Shown: piece after piece, positions 1 to 8,118 of the stretch
Layout: each line of letters opens with the position of its first letter
Position numbering within the stretch: position 1 is the first letter of the stretch
Source: Chara braunii
Taxonomy: Eukaryota; Streptophyta; Charophyceae; Charales; Characeae
Direction of reading: 5' to 3'
Assembly: GCA_003427395.1 (NCBI GenBank)
Contig: BFEA01000710.1
Location: 375,893-402,743 of the forward strand
DNA length: 26,851 nucleotides
Notes under the pieces: generated by a model
Databases searched by the model: none
Told to the model about the DNA's origin: nothing
The model's input: the letters and a program-made list of their open reading frames with translations, nothing else
Program-made: the position numbers and the translations under genes

Positions 1-86
<86 letters not shown>
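1..86. repeat. (TC)n microsatellite
   Basis: Uninterrupted TC dinucleotide run that begins at or before the window edge and ends at base 86. It is followed by a degraded pyrimidine-rich flank to about 120. No coding content. Confidence 0.98.
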
Positions 87-89
<3 letters not shown>

Positions 90-300
90 CTATGTGTGTC
101 TCCCTTCGCTCTCTCTCTCCTTGACTCATCTGTAGGTAGGTGACTTGTAGATAGTTGTTCACACTCAATCAGGTTCTCAGGTGGTAGGTGGTGGGTAATC
201 GCTTGAAGTCCGTTGCTCACCTTAATAAGCTTCGCAGGTCACAGATGGCGGGGAATCGCATTCTTTAGATTTGATTAAACGTCGTGCAGGTTTGCTACTC

Positions 301-303
<3 letters not shown>

Positions 304-355
<52 letters not shown>
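304..355. repeat. (TC)n microsatellite, second tract
   Basis: A second pure TC run of about 26 units, some 220 bases after the first. Reading frames across it give only alternating Ser-Leu or Arg-Glu low-complexity peptides, so I call no gene. The spacer 87-303 shows no recognisable feature. Confidence 0.97.
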
Positions 356-357
<2 letters not shown>

Positions 358-1342
358 CCGCTCGTTTGTTCGTTTTCGTACTTTGAGCAGATGATACAGG
401 TCGTGGTGATTAATAATACCTGCAGGCAGGGCAAGGTACTATCTATAGCTTTTTGTTTTTTTTTTTCCCGCCCTCTTTCCACTGGATATGGCGGGATTGT
501 CGTGCAATTCGGAATCGTGGAGAAGTAATTAGATCCCTTCCGAAAAATGTTCAATTGAATTAAAATACATAGGGCAGAGCATGTCGCGGAGTAAGTAGAA
601 GAGCTTGAGAAAAGCGGCGTGTGCACATTGTGGAGTATAAAATATCAGGGACGTCCTCGATTTTCATTAAGATTAAGTGCATCTAAAGAAAGCGGCGCGT
701 GCAGTCGTCTCAAACGGATGATGGGTAATCATGGAATCCCCTTTCTCTCAATTTGGATTTCAATAAAATTATGTTCGGTGCTACCTAAAAATGGTCAGGC
801 AGTGAAACGACGGGAAGCGAAGAACAATTGCTTTGCTGTAATAGGAATGTTGCTGCTCTTGGTGTTTTATTTGAATGTAGTTTTAATTTATTTTAATTGT
901 TATTCCGTAAGAAGAGAAGAAATAGTGAACACAGACCCCATCCCATCATCCCGAAAAGTTACTCTATTTATTTTAATTTTTATTCCGTAATTTATTTTAA
1001 TTGCTATTCCGTAATTTATTTTAATTGTCCCTCATGTGCATTCCTCACCTTGTGAGGCAATGTGAGGAGTTTTATGATGCACGAGCTGTGCGTTACTTGC
1101 ACTATTGTTTTCACTCGAATCCGACGAAAGGTCATTATAGCTGTATGTATTTGGTGTATCTTTCAGTTTATATACAGCAATGATGACCGTACGTTCTATT
1201 CGGGAAAGAAGGGTCGCAGTTGTTTTAAGACCTTTTTTGTTTTTTCTTTTCTGTTGTTTTCAATGTTTTGTTTATTTTCCATGAGGTGGTGATGTGTTTT
1301 CTGAGCTTACGTTTTTGTGGAATGTATCTCACGCATACTGGT
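356..1342. other. AT-rich spacer without recognisable gene
   Basis: Short reading frames here (for example 619-990) have no recognisable domain and no codon pattern that convinces me. The only internal structure I see is the 24-bp repeat listed separately at 887-1027. Confidence 0.6.
887..1027. repeat. 24-bp direct repeat TTTATTTTAATT..ATTCCGTAA
   Basis: Full units lie at 887-910, 967-990 and 991-1014, with a partial unit at 1015-1027. Each reads TTTATTTTAATT, two or three variable bases, then ATTCCGTAA. The last three are head-to-tail; the first is separated by 56 bases, which suggests slippage or local duplication. Confidence 0.85.
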
Positions 1343-1499
1343 GTTTTCTTTCCTTCTCCTCCCCCCTCCCCGATCCCTCCTCCCCTCTCTCCCCTTCCTC
1401 CTCCCCTTTCCTCCCCCTTCCTCCTATTCTCTCCCCCTCCCTCCCCCCTCCATCTATTCTGTCCCCCTCCCTCCCCCCTTCCCCGCCCCTTGGCCCTTT
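1343..1499. repeat. C-rich polypyrimidine tract
   Basis: About 155 bases of almost pure C/T on the plus strand, built from CCCTCC, CCCCTTCC and similar motifs. The opposite strand is a G-rich purine run. Open frames across it encode only Pro/Ser/Leu or Gly/Glu/Arg-rich peptides, which is typical of composition rather than coding. It could form triplex or G-quadruplex DNA. Confidence 0.85.
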
Positions 1500-1519
1500 T
1501 CTCTTGTTTCTTTGTTTCT

Positions 1520-1605
1520 GTTTCATCCGATTCTATCTGGATCTGAACCTGGGTCTGTTACTTGGAACGGTTCGTTCATAGGTGTACCAACTGAGCTAGG
1601 TCAGT
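1520..1605 (-). mobile_element. tRNA-derived SINE-like copy 1 (A and B boxes)
   Basis: Read on the minus strand, 1598-1581 is TAGCTCAGTTGGTACACC, an excellent RNA polymerase III A box. After 31 bases, 1549-1539 is GGTTCAGATCC, a good B box. That spacing is normal for a tRNA. No convincing acceptor stem or anticodon arm folds, so a functional tRNA is unlikely. The downstream AATCGGATGAAA resembles the body of copies 2 and 3. I infer a tRNA-headed SINE or tRNA pseudogene. Confidence 0.6.
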
Positions 1606-1815
1606 TAGGTATAACTTGTGTATAATTGACTCAGTGGCTTTCTCGTTTTCCAGTGGATTTGGCTTCTGCATATGGTCCAATTGATGGTTCTATGCATGCA
1701 AGATAAAGAGGTCAGTTAGTTATATTTGCGTATATGTAAATATTTGACTCAGTTGCTTCCTCGTTTCACACTGGATCTATTCTCTGCATTTGCTTGTTTT
1801 ATTCATGCGATATAG
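1599..1815. repeat. Diverged ~110-bp tandem duplication
   Basis: Two head-to-tail units (about 1599-1709 and 1710-1815). Both start GGTCAGTTAG, contain TTGACTCAGT.GCTT, CTCGTTT and CTGGAT, and end near TAT.CATGC. They differ at many positions, so the duplication is old. It abuts the tRNA-like head of SINE-like copy 1. Confidence 0.65.
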
Positions 1816-1939
1816 GGTCTCGCCGCACTGCTCACCAAATTTGCAAAATAGGAAATGCATCTTTACCTAGAACGTGGACAAATACCGTTGCCCGCGTTCT
1901 TGGCTTTTTCACATTTGGTGAGCGGTGCGGCTAGGCCCA
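1813..1939. mobile_element. Fold-back (MITE-like) hairpin, family 1
   Basis: Arms 1813-1840 and 1912-1939 are inverted repeats sharing GCTCACCAAAT with a GCCGCAC core. Mismatches are few over about 27 bases and the loop is about 70 bases. A diverged single-arm relative appears at 26272-26331, supporting a dispersed family. There is no ORF inside. I infer a non-autonomous element. Confidence 0.6.
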
Positions 1940-2145
1940 TAGACTGAGTTTAATTGCGCGTCTGTTGTCTCTTTAGTCGCTCACGTTGAAGCTGCTGATG
2001 CACGAACTGGCCTAGCACAAGGCACACTACTAACACTAGGCCTTCTTTTTTAACATAAAAACATCTGGACGTGATTGCAGTCAGATACATGCCGGTCTGG
2101 ACTGTCATTGAGGTTAGACCCATTTTGGAAAGTGCTAGTGTGAGT

Positions 2146-2235
2146 ATGCCCTCAGTTGGTACACCCATCAAGAGTTGTCATCCAGAAGCAATCAGATGAA
2201 TCTAATGAAATAGTTCTTAATTACCTAAAACTGTC
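2146..2235 (+). mobile_element. tRNA-derived SINE-like copy 2 (internally deleted)
   Basis: The A-box-like CTCAGTTGGTACACCC is at 2151-2166. The body at about 2184-2228 (GCAATCAGATGAA, then AGTTCT.AATTACCT) aligns base for base with copy 3. The central B-box portion present in copy 3 is missing here. Confidence 0.6.
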
Positions 2236-2263
2236 ATTTCGTCGAACTGTAATGACAAGTTAT

Positions 2264-2512
2264 AAGCCCACCCTGCCAAGAAAGCATGTTATTTATTTCA
2301 CCCCAAACCGGGGAAAAAGTGCCACAGGCCCCAATTTGATTTGCCGTGTTATTTTTGCACCCTGGCTGGGGCAGTAACGCCTGCTGTGCAAAACTGGCAG
2401 GGCAGTGTTTTGCAGGGTGCAAAAAGGATGACGAAAGTCATTTTGGGCCCTGCGGCACGTTTTCCCCCATTTGGGGGAAATGGATACAAAGGTTTCGTCG
2501 CGGGGTGGTTTT
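2264..2512. mobile_element. Fold-back element with ~100-bp arms
   Basis: The left arm (2264-2365) and right arm (2413-2512) are long imperfect inverted repeats. Matching segments include TTTTTGCACCCTG, GTGCC.CAGG.CCCAA and runs of C/G around GGGGAAAA. The loop is only about 47 bases. No protein is encoded; open frames in both directions are shadows of the palindrome. This is a typical fold-back MITE layout, but ends and target duplication are not resolved. Confidence 0.7.
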
Positions 2513-2597
2513 AAAACGTTTCCCAACATAAAAAATGTCCATTGTTTATGAAATGGCAGCTTAGGGCCGTTCAGTCCAGAGGTGAGATCGGGACCAC

Positions 2598-2762
2598 TTC
2601 CCAGGTAATTTAGAACTGTTCCAGTCTTTTCATCTGATTGCGTCAGGATTCATCGGAGGGCACAGAGATTTAAACCGCGTCCTTCATTGGTCGACGGATT
2701 TCTTAAATATTTGCGGACAGTATGTAAAGCGACAGTCAATGGGTGTACCAACTGAGTTAGGC
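2598..2762 (-). mobile_element. tRNA-derived SINE-like copy 3
   Basis: On the minus strand, 2759-2741 is TAACTCAGTTGGTACACCC (A-box-like) and 2676-2665 is GGTTTAAATCTC (weak B box at unusually long spacing). The 3' body (about 2643-2598) contains GCAATCAGATGAA and AGTTCTAAATTACCT, matching copy 2. It is the longest of the three copies and best shows the repeat is a dispersed family rather than an isolated tRNA relic. Confidence 0.6.
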
Positions 2763-2838
2763 TTCTTCGTCGGTTGATCACACATATATACCCTCTATAT
2801 GGGGAAACTACGCTGGAGTCACAAAAATGAGTTATAAT

Positions 2839-2957
2839 TGCACTACGGGCCAAGATACAGTTTCAAATTGCAATTCGGGCAATGTATACAACCCATGTTT
2901 CCGGCCAGGTCGGGTGCCAGAAGTGCAATTGCAAACTGTATCTTGCCCCATAGTGCA
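2839..2957. mobile_element. Fold-back hairpin, family 2 copy A
   Basis: The 38-base arms 2839-2876 and 2920-2957 are inverted (core CAAGATACAGTTT), starting TGCACTA and ending TAGTGCA. The loop (2877-2919) contains GTATACAACCCA and GGTCGGGTG. The same loop motifs and a similar arm occur in the hairpin at 15351-15492, so these look like two copies of one family. Confidence 0.7.
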
Positions 2958-3446
2958 CAGTGCATGTTGCTGACGTTGATCAGTTTGACCGCAACGTTAT
3001 GATGTTTGCATCTGCCGCACGTCAGGTCTCCTCGGTCCCGCATCATGACAGGCACTAAGGACTTTTAATTGTTATACATTTTATTTTCCAGTTTTGTCTC
3101 ATTTAACTCAGGTCATCGGCCGGGATTGTTCTGATTTAACTGAGGTTGTGGGATTTACCCCTGGAGTTTTTTTTCACTTTTTTTTTGACGAAATGATTTG
3201 GTACAATTGGAATCCAGCCCATTTGCTGTCCGATGTCAGATTAGACACAAGATTGAATTTACCTGGGCTGGTTAGTCCGATGATAATACCTCAAGGCCAT
3301 CGCCCTTTTTTGGCCGATATCCCCGTGAGATATTTCCTACTTTTTTTTTAGGGGTAATTGCAAAAAAAGCGCGTTTTCGAAGTTTCCCAGCGGAAATGTT
3401 GCCTGGGTCTGGGCTACCAGCCCGCAGGCCGGGTCACCTTGTTTTC

Positions 3447-4022
3447 CCCGGGGCCAAGTCCCACTATCAGACGAAAAGTTTTGGTTCCTTGCACTGCACG
3501 GTGATGTTGTGGCTGTTGGACGGTTGGGAAAAGGATAAAGAAAATCACGTGCGGCAGACCGCGGCACTGGGAGGGCCAGGGAATTGACTGTGAGAATGGA
3601 AGGCAGAAGACACGGCCATGATAGCACAAGAGTGCGGCAGTAACTGTAATCATAATTCACGGCCACCTGACTGTCACTCACAAAGACAGGCGGTCGAACC
3701 CTCAAAACCACCGCAAGAATCTGCAGAAGCCTCTGCATCACAGAAAGGATGGGCAGCATTTTCATTTTTCGTGAACCGCCTTGCCATACACATGCCTTTC
3801 GTCGCTCCAGCAGGTGTTTTGGTTTCTTAAATACCCGACAATGAAGAAGGGACGGGCAGGATTTTCGTGATCGAACACTCCAAACACTGTCGGCAAGTAT
3901 TAGAGAAATACGTCGACCAATGAAGGACGCCATATTTGCTAGCACTCCTATCATCTGCACTCCACGGCCGGATGTGCGGCATAGGGCCAACCAAAACTTT
4001 TCGGTCCGCTAGTGGGACCTAG
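3447..4022. mobile_element. ~570-bp element with inverted termini
   Basis: Termini 3456-3487 and 3987-4020 are inverted repeats: GTCCCACTA near the ends, and CGAAAAGTTTTGGTT further in. The left end CCCCGGGGCCAAGTCCCACTA nearly matches the left end of the fold-back at 16388. A minus-strand frame covers 3337-3990 (217 codons) but has no recognisable domain and runs through both termini, so I do not call it a gene. Probably a non-autonomous DNA transposon. Confidence 0.5.
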
Positions 4023-5062
4023 CGCCGAGTGGCCCAGCCGTGCAACGACCAAGGAAAAGGTCCCATCAAAAGAAAAAGGGAAAAAAAAAAAAACCTGAAG
4101 ACTGCGTTATGCAGAAAAATGAACTGAACAACTTTTGCCTCAGGGTCACACCGGATGGAATTGGCTGGAAGTGCCTTTCTCTGCCTCGGTATGGGTGCAG
4201 CATTCATATGAGGGACGCTGGGCCCCTTTCCCGGGTTTAATTGAAAGTTGTTAAAAAATGCGACGGCCATAGCTGCGCTTTGCAGCTGTGGAGTGTGTCC
4301 AGCGCCTCCTCAAGTGTGCGTTGGGGGCGGGGGCGGCGAGCTTAAACACGCTATTTGCAATAGGATCAACGCGGCATTGACGAGATGTCTGGTCTTCAGG
4401 TGTGGCGCCGTAATTGTCATAGGCTACATCACATTTGTCTTGGCAAGATTACTACAGGAGAATTCTGCTGAGGATTCTCTTCATCTCTGACTGCCATCAC
4501 TGGAGAGGAGCGGACGGCTCAGCGTTCGCACCATTGGGGATTAGACCGCGGCGGTTTTTGGTATCAGATATGAAGTGAATGCGGTCAAATCGCTATGAGA
4601 TGTACGGGATGGTTCAACCTTGGTGGCCTGGACATTCCATATTCTTTATATGGTTTGCGATCCTTCTGCCGACTTCACCGACTTCGCTGCGTTTTCCTCT
4701 TCTTTGGACAGTGTCACGACACTCGGTTCTCTACATTCTTCCTCCTCATACGTAATTTTTAGGAAATCCCCATTATGATATTAATCTGTATAAAATACTG
4801 CTATCTTCAATTTGCCTGATATCTTTTGGTTTGGATCTATTTCTATTGAGGTTAGGGTCTGGCTTTCGAAGATTGGTGCCACAAATTCCTTGGCAAAGAA
4901 ACCCATGCTCAACGTATCAACACCTTCGCCAAGAGAATCGCGATTTTTTATTTCTTTCACCGCCGACTCTCTTTACGGATTATATATCTAAGCGCAGTGT
5001 ACCATGGCTGGCATGGCATCTGCCGATGATGACTCGCATACTCTCTCCCCTGCAGAGGAGAG
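4023..5062. other. Spacer without recognisable gene
   Basis: No frame here shows a recognisable domain. The only internal match is 4205-4225, ATATGAGGGACGCTGGGCCC, which equals the 5' part of the short poly(A) retroposon seen at 12925-13875. It has no matching 3' half. TATA-like sequence near 4980 has no snRNA-type upstream element near it. Confidence 0.5.
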
Positions 5063-5191
5063 AAAAATCAAAGACATACCTTTCTCGGCCTTTTGGCTAA
5101 GATCAAGTGTAGTATCTGTTCTAATCAGTTTAATATCTGATCTGTGGTCCATTGGGCCACCTAAAAAAAAATAAAAAAAAATCAAAGACAT
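5063..5191 (+). pseudogene. 3'-truncated U2 snRNA retrocopy with A-tail and TSD
   Basis: From 5076 the sequence follows the plant U2 snRNA 5' end (ATACCTTTCTCGGCC, GGCTAAGATCAAGTG), including the branch-point pairing motif GTAGTA at 5109-5114. It continues to the stem-loop GTGGTCC/GGGCCAC ending at 5160, about U2 nucleotide 85. The Sm site and 3' domain are missing. Instead, A9-T-A9 follows. A perfect 15-bp direct repeat, AAAAATCAAAGACAT, flanks it at 5063-5077 and 5177-5191. No plant snRNA upstream element is at the expected distance. This is LINE-type target-primed retroposition, so it is a dead copy or a U2-headed SINE rather than a transcribed snRNA gene. Confidence 0.93.
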
Positions 5192-5486
5192 GGTCTCTTA
5201 AGTGCTTTATAACTGGTGAGGGAAAAGAAAATACCCCTACTTGCGAATAAGTACTCTTGGTCAGCAATTAACCTGGCCACAGAATCACTGAGTTCTTCTG
5301 TTCCGAACCAGAGTCGGTAATATATTTTACTATAACTCCCATATTTACGATCTCTTTGAATGGGTCCCACATGTGTGTAAACATTCCTAACAACTTTTTG
5401 GCTCACCGGCGGAAGCGAAGAGCCTTGTATTTGGATAGGTTTTGTTTTGGCTCGATTCAAATTGACTACCTTAAAAAACATGAGTC

Positions 5487-6167
5487 GTGGTTCTTTTCGT
5501 CGAGTGCGGCCCAGACATGACATTGCTGGAAAAAGAGGACTGGGTACGCAGAGCTGAGGCCAAATGGGATGACTCCCTCACCGCGGGTCAAAATGGTCGC
5601 ATTCGACCAGAAGGAGAGTGGGTCGTCTCCCACTTGGCTCCGACTGAGCGATTGAGAAATTGGCTCGTTACTGATTTGGGTGAACGATTGACTAGGTGGC
5701 AAGGGGTCGAGTACAAAGTTAGTTTTAGGCCCTGGTTGACTTCGACAGAGCTCCAAAAAGACAGGCAGGCGGCACAGGAGGGGAGGTTCTGGATTAGGGT
5801 TTTCAAGATCCCTTACATGGCCCTCTCCTCCTTGCAAGGAGCGATTGAATCCCAATATGGCCTTGTTTTTCGTGCCCAATCCCTGGAAAAGAGGAAAAAT
5901 GAACCGCGGCTGGTCAATCGCCGATATGATCTAGAACTTTCTGCGTGCTCTAAAGTTCAACCAACTATCACTCAGTCTGTCTATACCACTGAGGGTCCTC
6001 TTACCCTGAATGTTGTCACCCAGGATACACCTTGGTGTGATGTCTGTAAATGGTACGGTCGCCCTTCATCCAAAAAACTCGGTTTCAATTTCGTTCAAAA
6101 AATAAAAGATGTCCAGTTTGACGAAATGGCAGTTCAAAGGCCGTTGCCTGCCAAATGTGCCCTCTGA
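5487..6167 (+). pseudogene. LINE ORF1 relic (DUF4283-like RNA-binding protein)
   Basis: The open frame starts after a stop at 5481. The first in-frame ATG is 5517, giving MTLLEKEDWVRRAEAKW. About residues 45-150 have the layout of the plant L1 ORF1 DUF4283 region: a WVVSHL segment, RFWIRVFKIPY, then LQGAIESQYGLVF. Near 6035-6060 it reads WCDVCKWYG, the start of a CCHC knuckle, after which the frame is lost. ORF1 proteins of this group bind element RNA in the cytoplasmic particle. I infer function from the layout; there is no strong signature motif. The C-terminal continuation is at 6340-6545 in another frame. Confidence 0.6.
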
Positions 6168-6339
6168 CCAATGGCCTAACATTTTGCGTCAGGGGCCTGG
6201 CACGACAGATTAACCCTCATCCGATATAAGGGATGTTAGCATGTCGCAGGCACGAGATGCAAAACGATCGGAAAAGCGATCTAAGTCCCATATTGATGAC
6301 CCTTGACAACAGAGACTTCATAATAAATCTCCTTATCGC

Positions 6340-6545
6340 AAGGGGGGAGGCAAGGGAGAGGGGGTAGGTGGAGGGGGGGGGAGGGGGAGCAAGTTGTTCT
6401 GGAGATGAAGGTGATGGACAGTCGGGTGGGAGTGGAGGTGGACCTGTGAGGCGAACATTGCATAACCAACAGGATGACGGGGGAGATCAGTCGAGGAAGC
6501 CTTGTCACTACGGCCATGAAGGTCACGTGGCGCACAAACGACTGT
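6340..6545 (+). pseudogene. LINE ORF1 C-terminal relic, Gly-rich with broken zinc knuckle
   Basis: The frame of 6368 encodes a Gly/Asp/Ser-rich stretch followed by KPCHYGHEGHVAHK, which resembles a CCHC knuckle with its second and last cysteines lost. The DNA at 6341-6390 is extremely G-rich, with repeated GGGG runs on the plus strand. The frame then runs directly into an endonuclease fragment (6527-6620), a fusion not expected in an intact element. Confidence 0.5.
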
Positions 6546-6559
6546 CCATCACCTTCATC
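6404..6559. repeat. 21-bp perfect inverted repeat (template-switch scar)
   Basis: Bases 6404-6424 and 6539-6559 are exact reverse complements over 21 bases (core GGTGATGGACAGTCG). In the parallel endonuclease copy at 7381-7420 the corresponding position has an unrelated shorter sequence. The right half therefore looks like an inserted inverted copy of the left half. Confidence 0.8.
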
Positions 6560-6620
6560 AAAACTGTGGCTCGAAATCATGGAGCAACCATTGTATGTTT
6601 ACAAGAAACCACATTGTATC
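6527..6620 (+). repeat. Duplicated fragment of the LINE endonuclease N-terminus
   Basis: The segment matches 7381-7464. Both have GTGG.GCACAAACGA, then AAAACTGTGGCTCGAAAT and TGTATGTTTACAAGAAACC. The encoded peptides read KTVARNHGATIVCLQET here and KTVARNPGASIVCLQET in the main copy. It lies about 850 bases upstream of the main copy and is joined to the ORF1 zinc-knuckle relic. Confidence 0.85.
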
Positions 6621-7326
6621 AACCCACCGGCGGAGCATGGGGTGATGTCCATGACGGCCCAACCCCTCGTATGAAAGCAGGCTCTCGCCTTGCGAATCAT
6701 GAACATCTGATGATGCCTCCTTTCCTCGTCATTCCTTTAATTCTGGCCTGGAATGAAGAGGTGAGACTATTGACAGCCATGCAAGAGAACAATGTTCTCT
6801 ATATCCCCCACGTGCTATGAGACACGGAACCAGATATTTCAGAAATTATTTCTTAAATACGAAAAAGGATGGGATCAGGTTATCGATTGAGGAAATGGCC
6901 GGAAGTGCAATGGCTTACGATACCATAACCACTTTCGACAGGTGAATAGATTTTCTGGTTTTTGTTTTTTAAGAGGCACGCCACACTGATAGTGCACATG
7001 AGGTGGCCAACATGCCTTGAGCCAGGTGGATTGCATGACGCCTTTTTGCTGACCCAAAAGGGGCAATGACCACTACTACTCAGATTGGGGGACTGTGGAC
7101 GGCGACCCTTTTGCAGGATGTCAATGCCCTAATGCCTTCACAGTGCAACCTTTTTGAACCTGGCTCTGCCGGCCACATGATGCAAAAGTGGGCGGATTAA
7201 TCAATCAGTCGTGTGTTCCTTCTTCTCTGATTTGTATTTCTTTGCCCCTTTCTTCATTGCTGTTCCGTTTCTTTCACCCTTTCTTCACTGCTGATTCGCT
7301 TCCTCCCCTCCTCTGATGATTGAGCG
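6621..7326 (+). other. LINE inter-ORF region, no clear gene
   Basis: Between the duplicated endonuclease fragment and the main endonuclease start I see no recognisable domain. The region may be a mix of the ORF1-ORF2 spacer and inserted sequence. The stretch just before 7327 is pyrimidine-rich (TTTCTTCACTGCTGATTCGC and similar). Confidence 0.45.
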
Positions 7327-8118
7327 ATGGACAAAGTTAAAATTTTGTCTTGGAATGTACGGGGATTAGGATCTCGTCAAGTGGTGCACAAACGATCTCT
7401 GATCAAAACTGTGGCTCGAAATCCTGGAGCGAGCATTGTATGTTTACAAGAAACCAAATTGCACAGACGGACTTTCAACCGCAAGTTATCATGGTGGCGT
7501 GGTCCTCAATTTTGGGGCCCGTCTGTCGGTACGTGTGGTGGCGTGACAATCCTCTTTTCTCCGAATCTTCCCATCGAGTTGAAAGATTGCTTTTGGGACG
7601 ATGAAGGCAAATGGATTTGGGTTGCCTTTGAATTGGACGAACAAATGTGGGGCATTTATAATACATATGCCCCTGTTGCACCACGACAAGGGTCTCCTAC
7701 CAAGTAAAATCCCTTCTTTAGACCGACTTATCCTTGTAGGGGACTGAAACAAAGTTTTGCACCCTTACATTGACTCCACAATGCCACAATCGCCCTCACG
7801 TGAAGCATTGAAGTTGACAACAACTCTTTCAAACCATGGCTGGACAGACGCCTACAGACACCTCAACCCCAACGATCCTTCATATACATGGATTGGTACA
7901 TCTTTGACTAATACTCAGCGTTTGCTTTGCAGCCGCCTGGACATCTGTTTTCTCACGGCCCACTTATTGCCCTTACTCCAACAGGTGGAGGTTGTCCCCA
8001 CCCCTGGTTCGGACCATCTAAATGCGAGCTACATATTCGTCGATACAAAGATCTCTACAGATTCCCAGCATGGCTCACACACGACAAACAATTCATCAAA
8101 TATGCTCAGGACACTTGA
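7327..8118 (+). pseudogene. LINE ORF2 endonuclease domain (EEP/AP-type)
   Basis: ATG at 7327 opens MDKVKILSWNVRGLGS, the classic LxWNxRGLG start of L1 endonucleases. CLQETK follows (QETK with the metal-binding Glu), then GGVTILFSP and YNTYAP. The frame ends with TAA near 7707. The domain resumes in another frame with VGD-stop-N (GDWN with TGG changed to TGA at about 7744), YTWIG, SRLD and GSDH (the catalytic SDH). The remainder of the region passes to the frame of 7927. This enzyme nicks target DNA to prime reverse transcription. Several frame breaks make it inactive. Confidence 0.85.

Noticed and set aside
1539-1605. A functional tRNA gene on the minus strand.
   Set aside because: A and B boxes are good, but I cannot pair an acceptor stem or anticodon arm, and related copies have SINE-like bodies.
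1317-1625. Pro/Ser-rich protein genes across the C-rich tract.
   Set aside because: All frames stay open because the tract is almost pure pyrimidine; the peptides reflect composition.
3337-3990. A 217-codon minus-strand gene.
   Set aside because: No recognisable domain; the frame runs through the element's inverted termini, and overlapping frames on the other strand are equally open.
5076-5162. A functional U2 snRNA gene.
   Set aside because: The Sm site and 3' half are missing, an A-tail follows, and a 15-bp direct repeat flanks it.
5359-5372. GGGTCCCACATGTG resembles the plant snRNA upstream sequence element.
   Set aside because: It lies downstream of the U2 copy and faces no snRNA start at the right distance; no partner TATA box. 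Treated as chance.
5182-5523. A 113-codon minus-strand ORF next to the U2 copy.
   Set aside because: It overlaps the LINE ORF1 start on the opposite strand and shows no domain.
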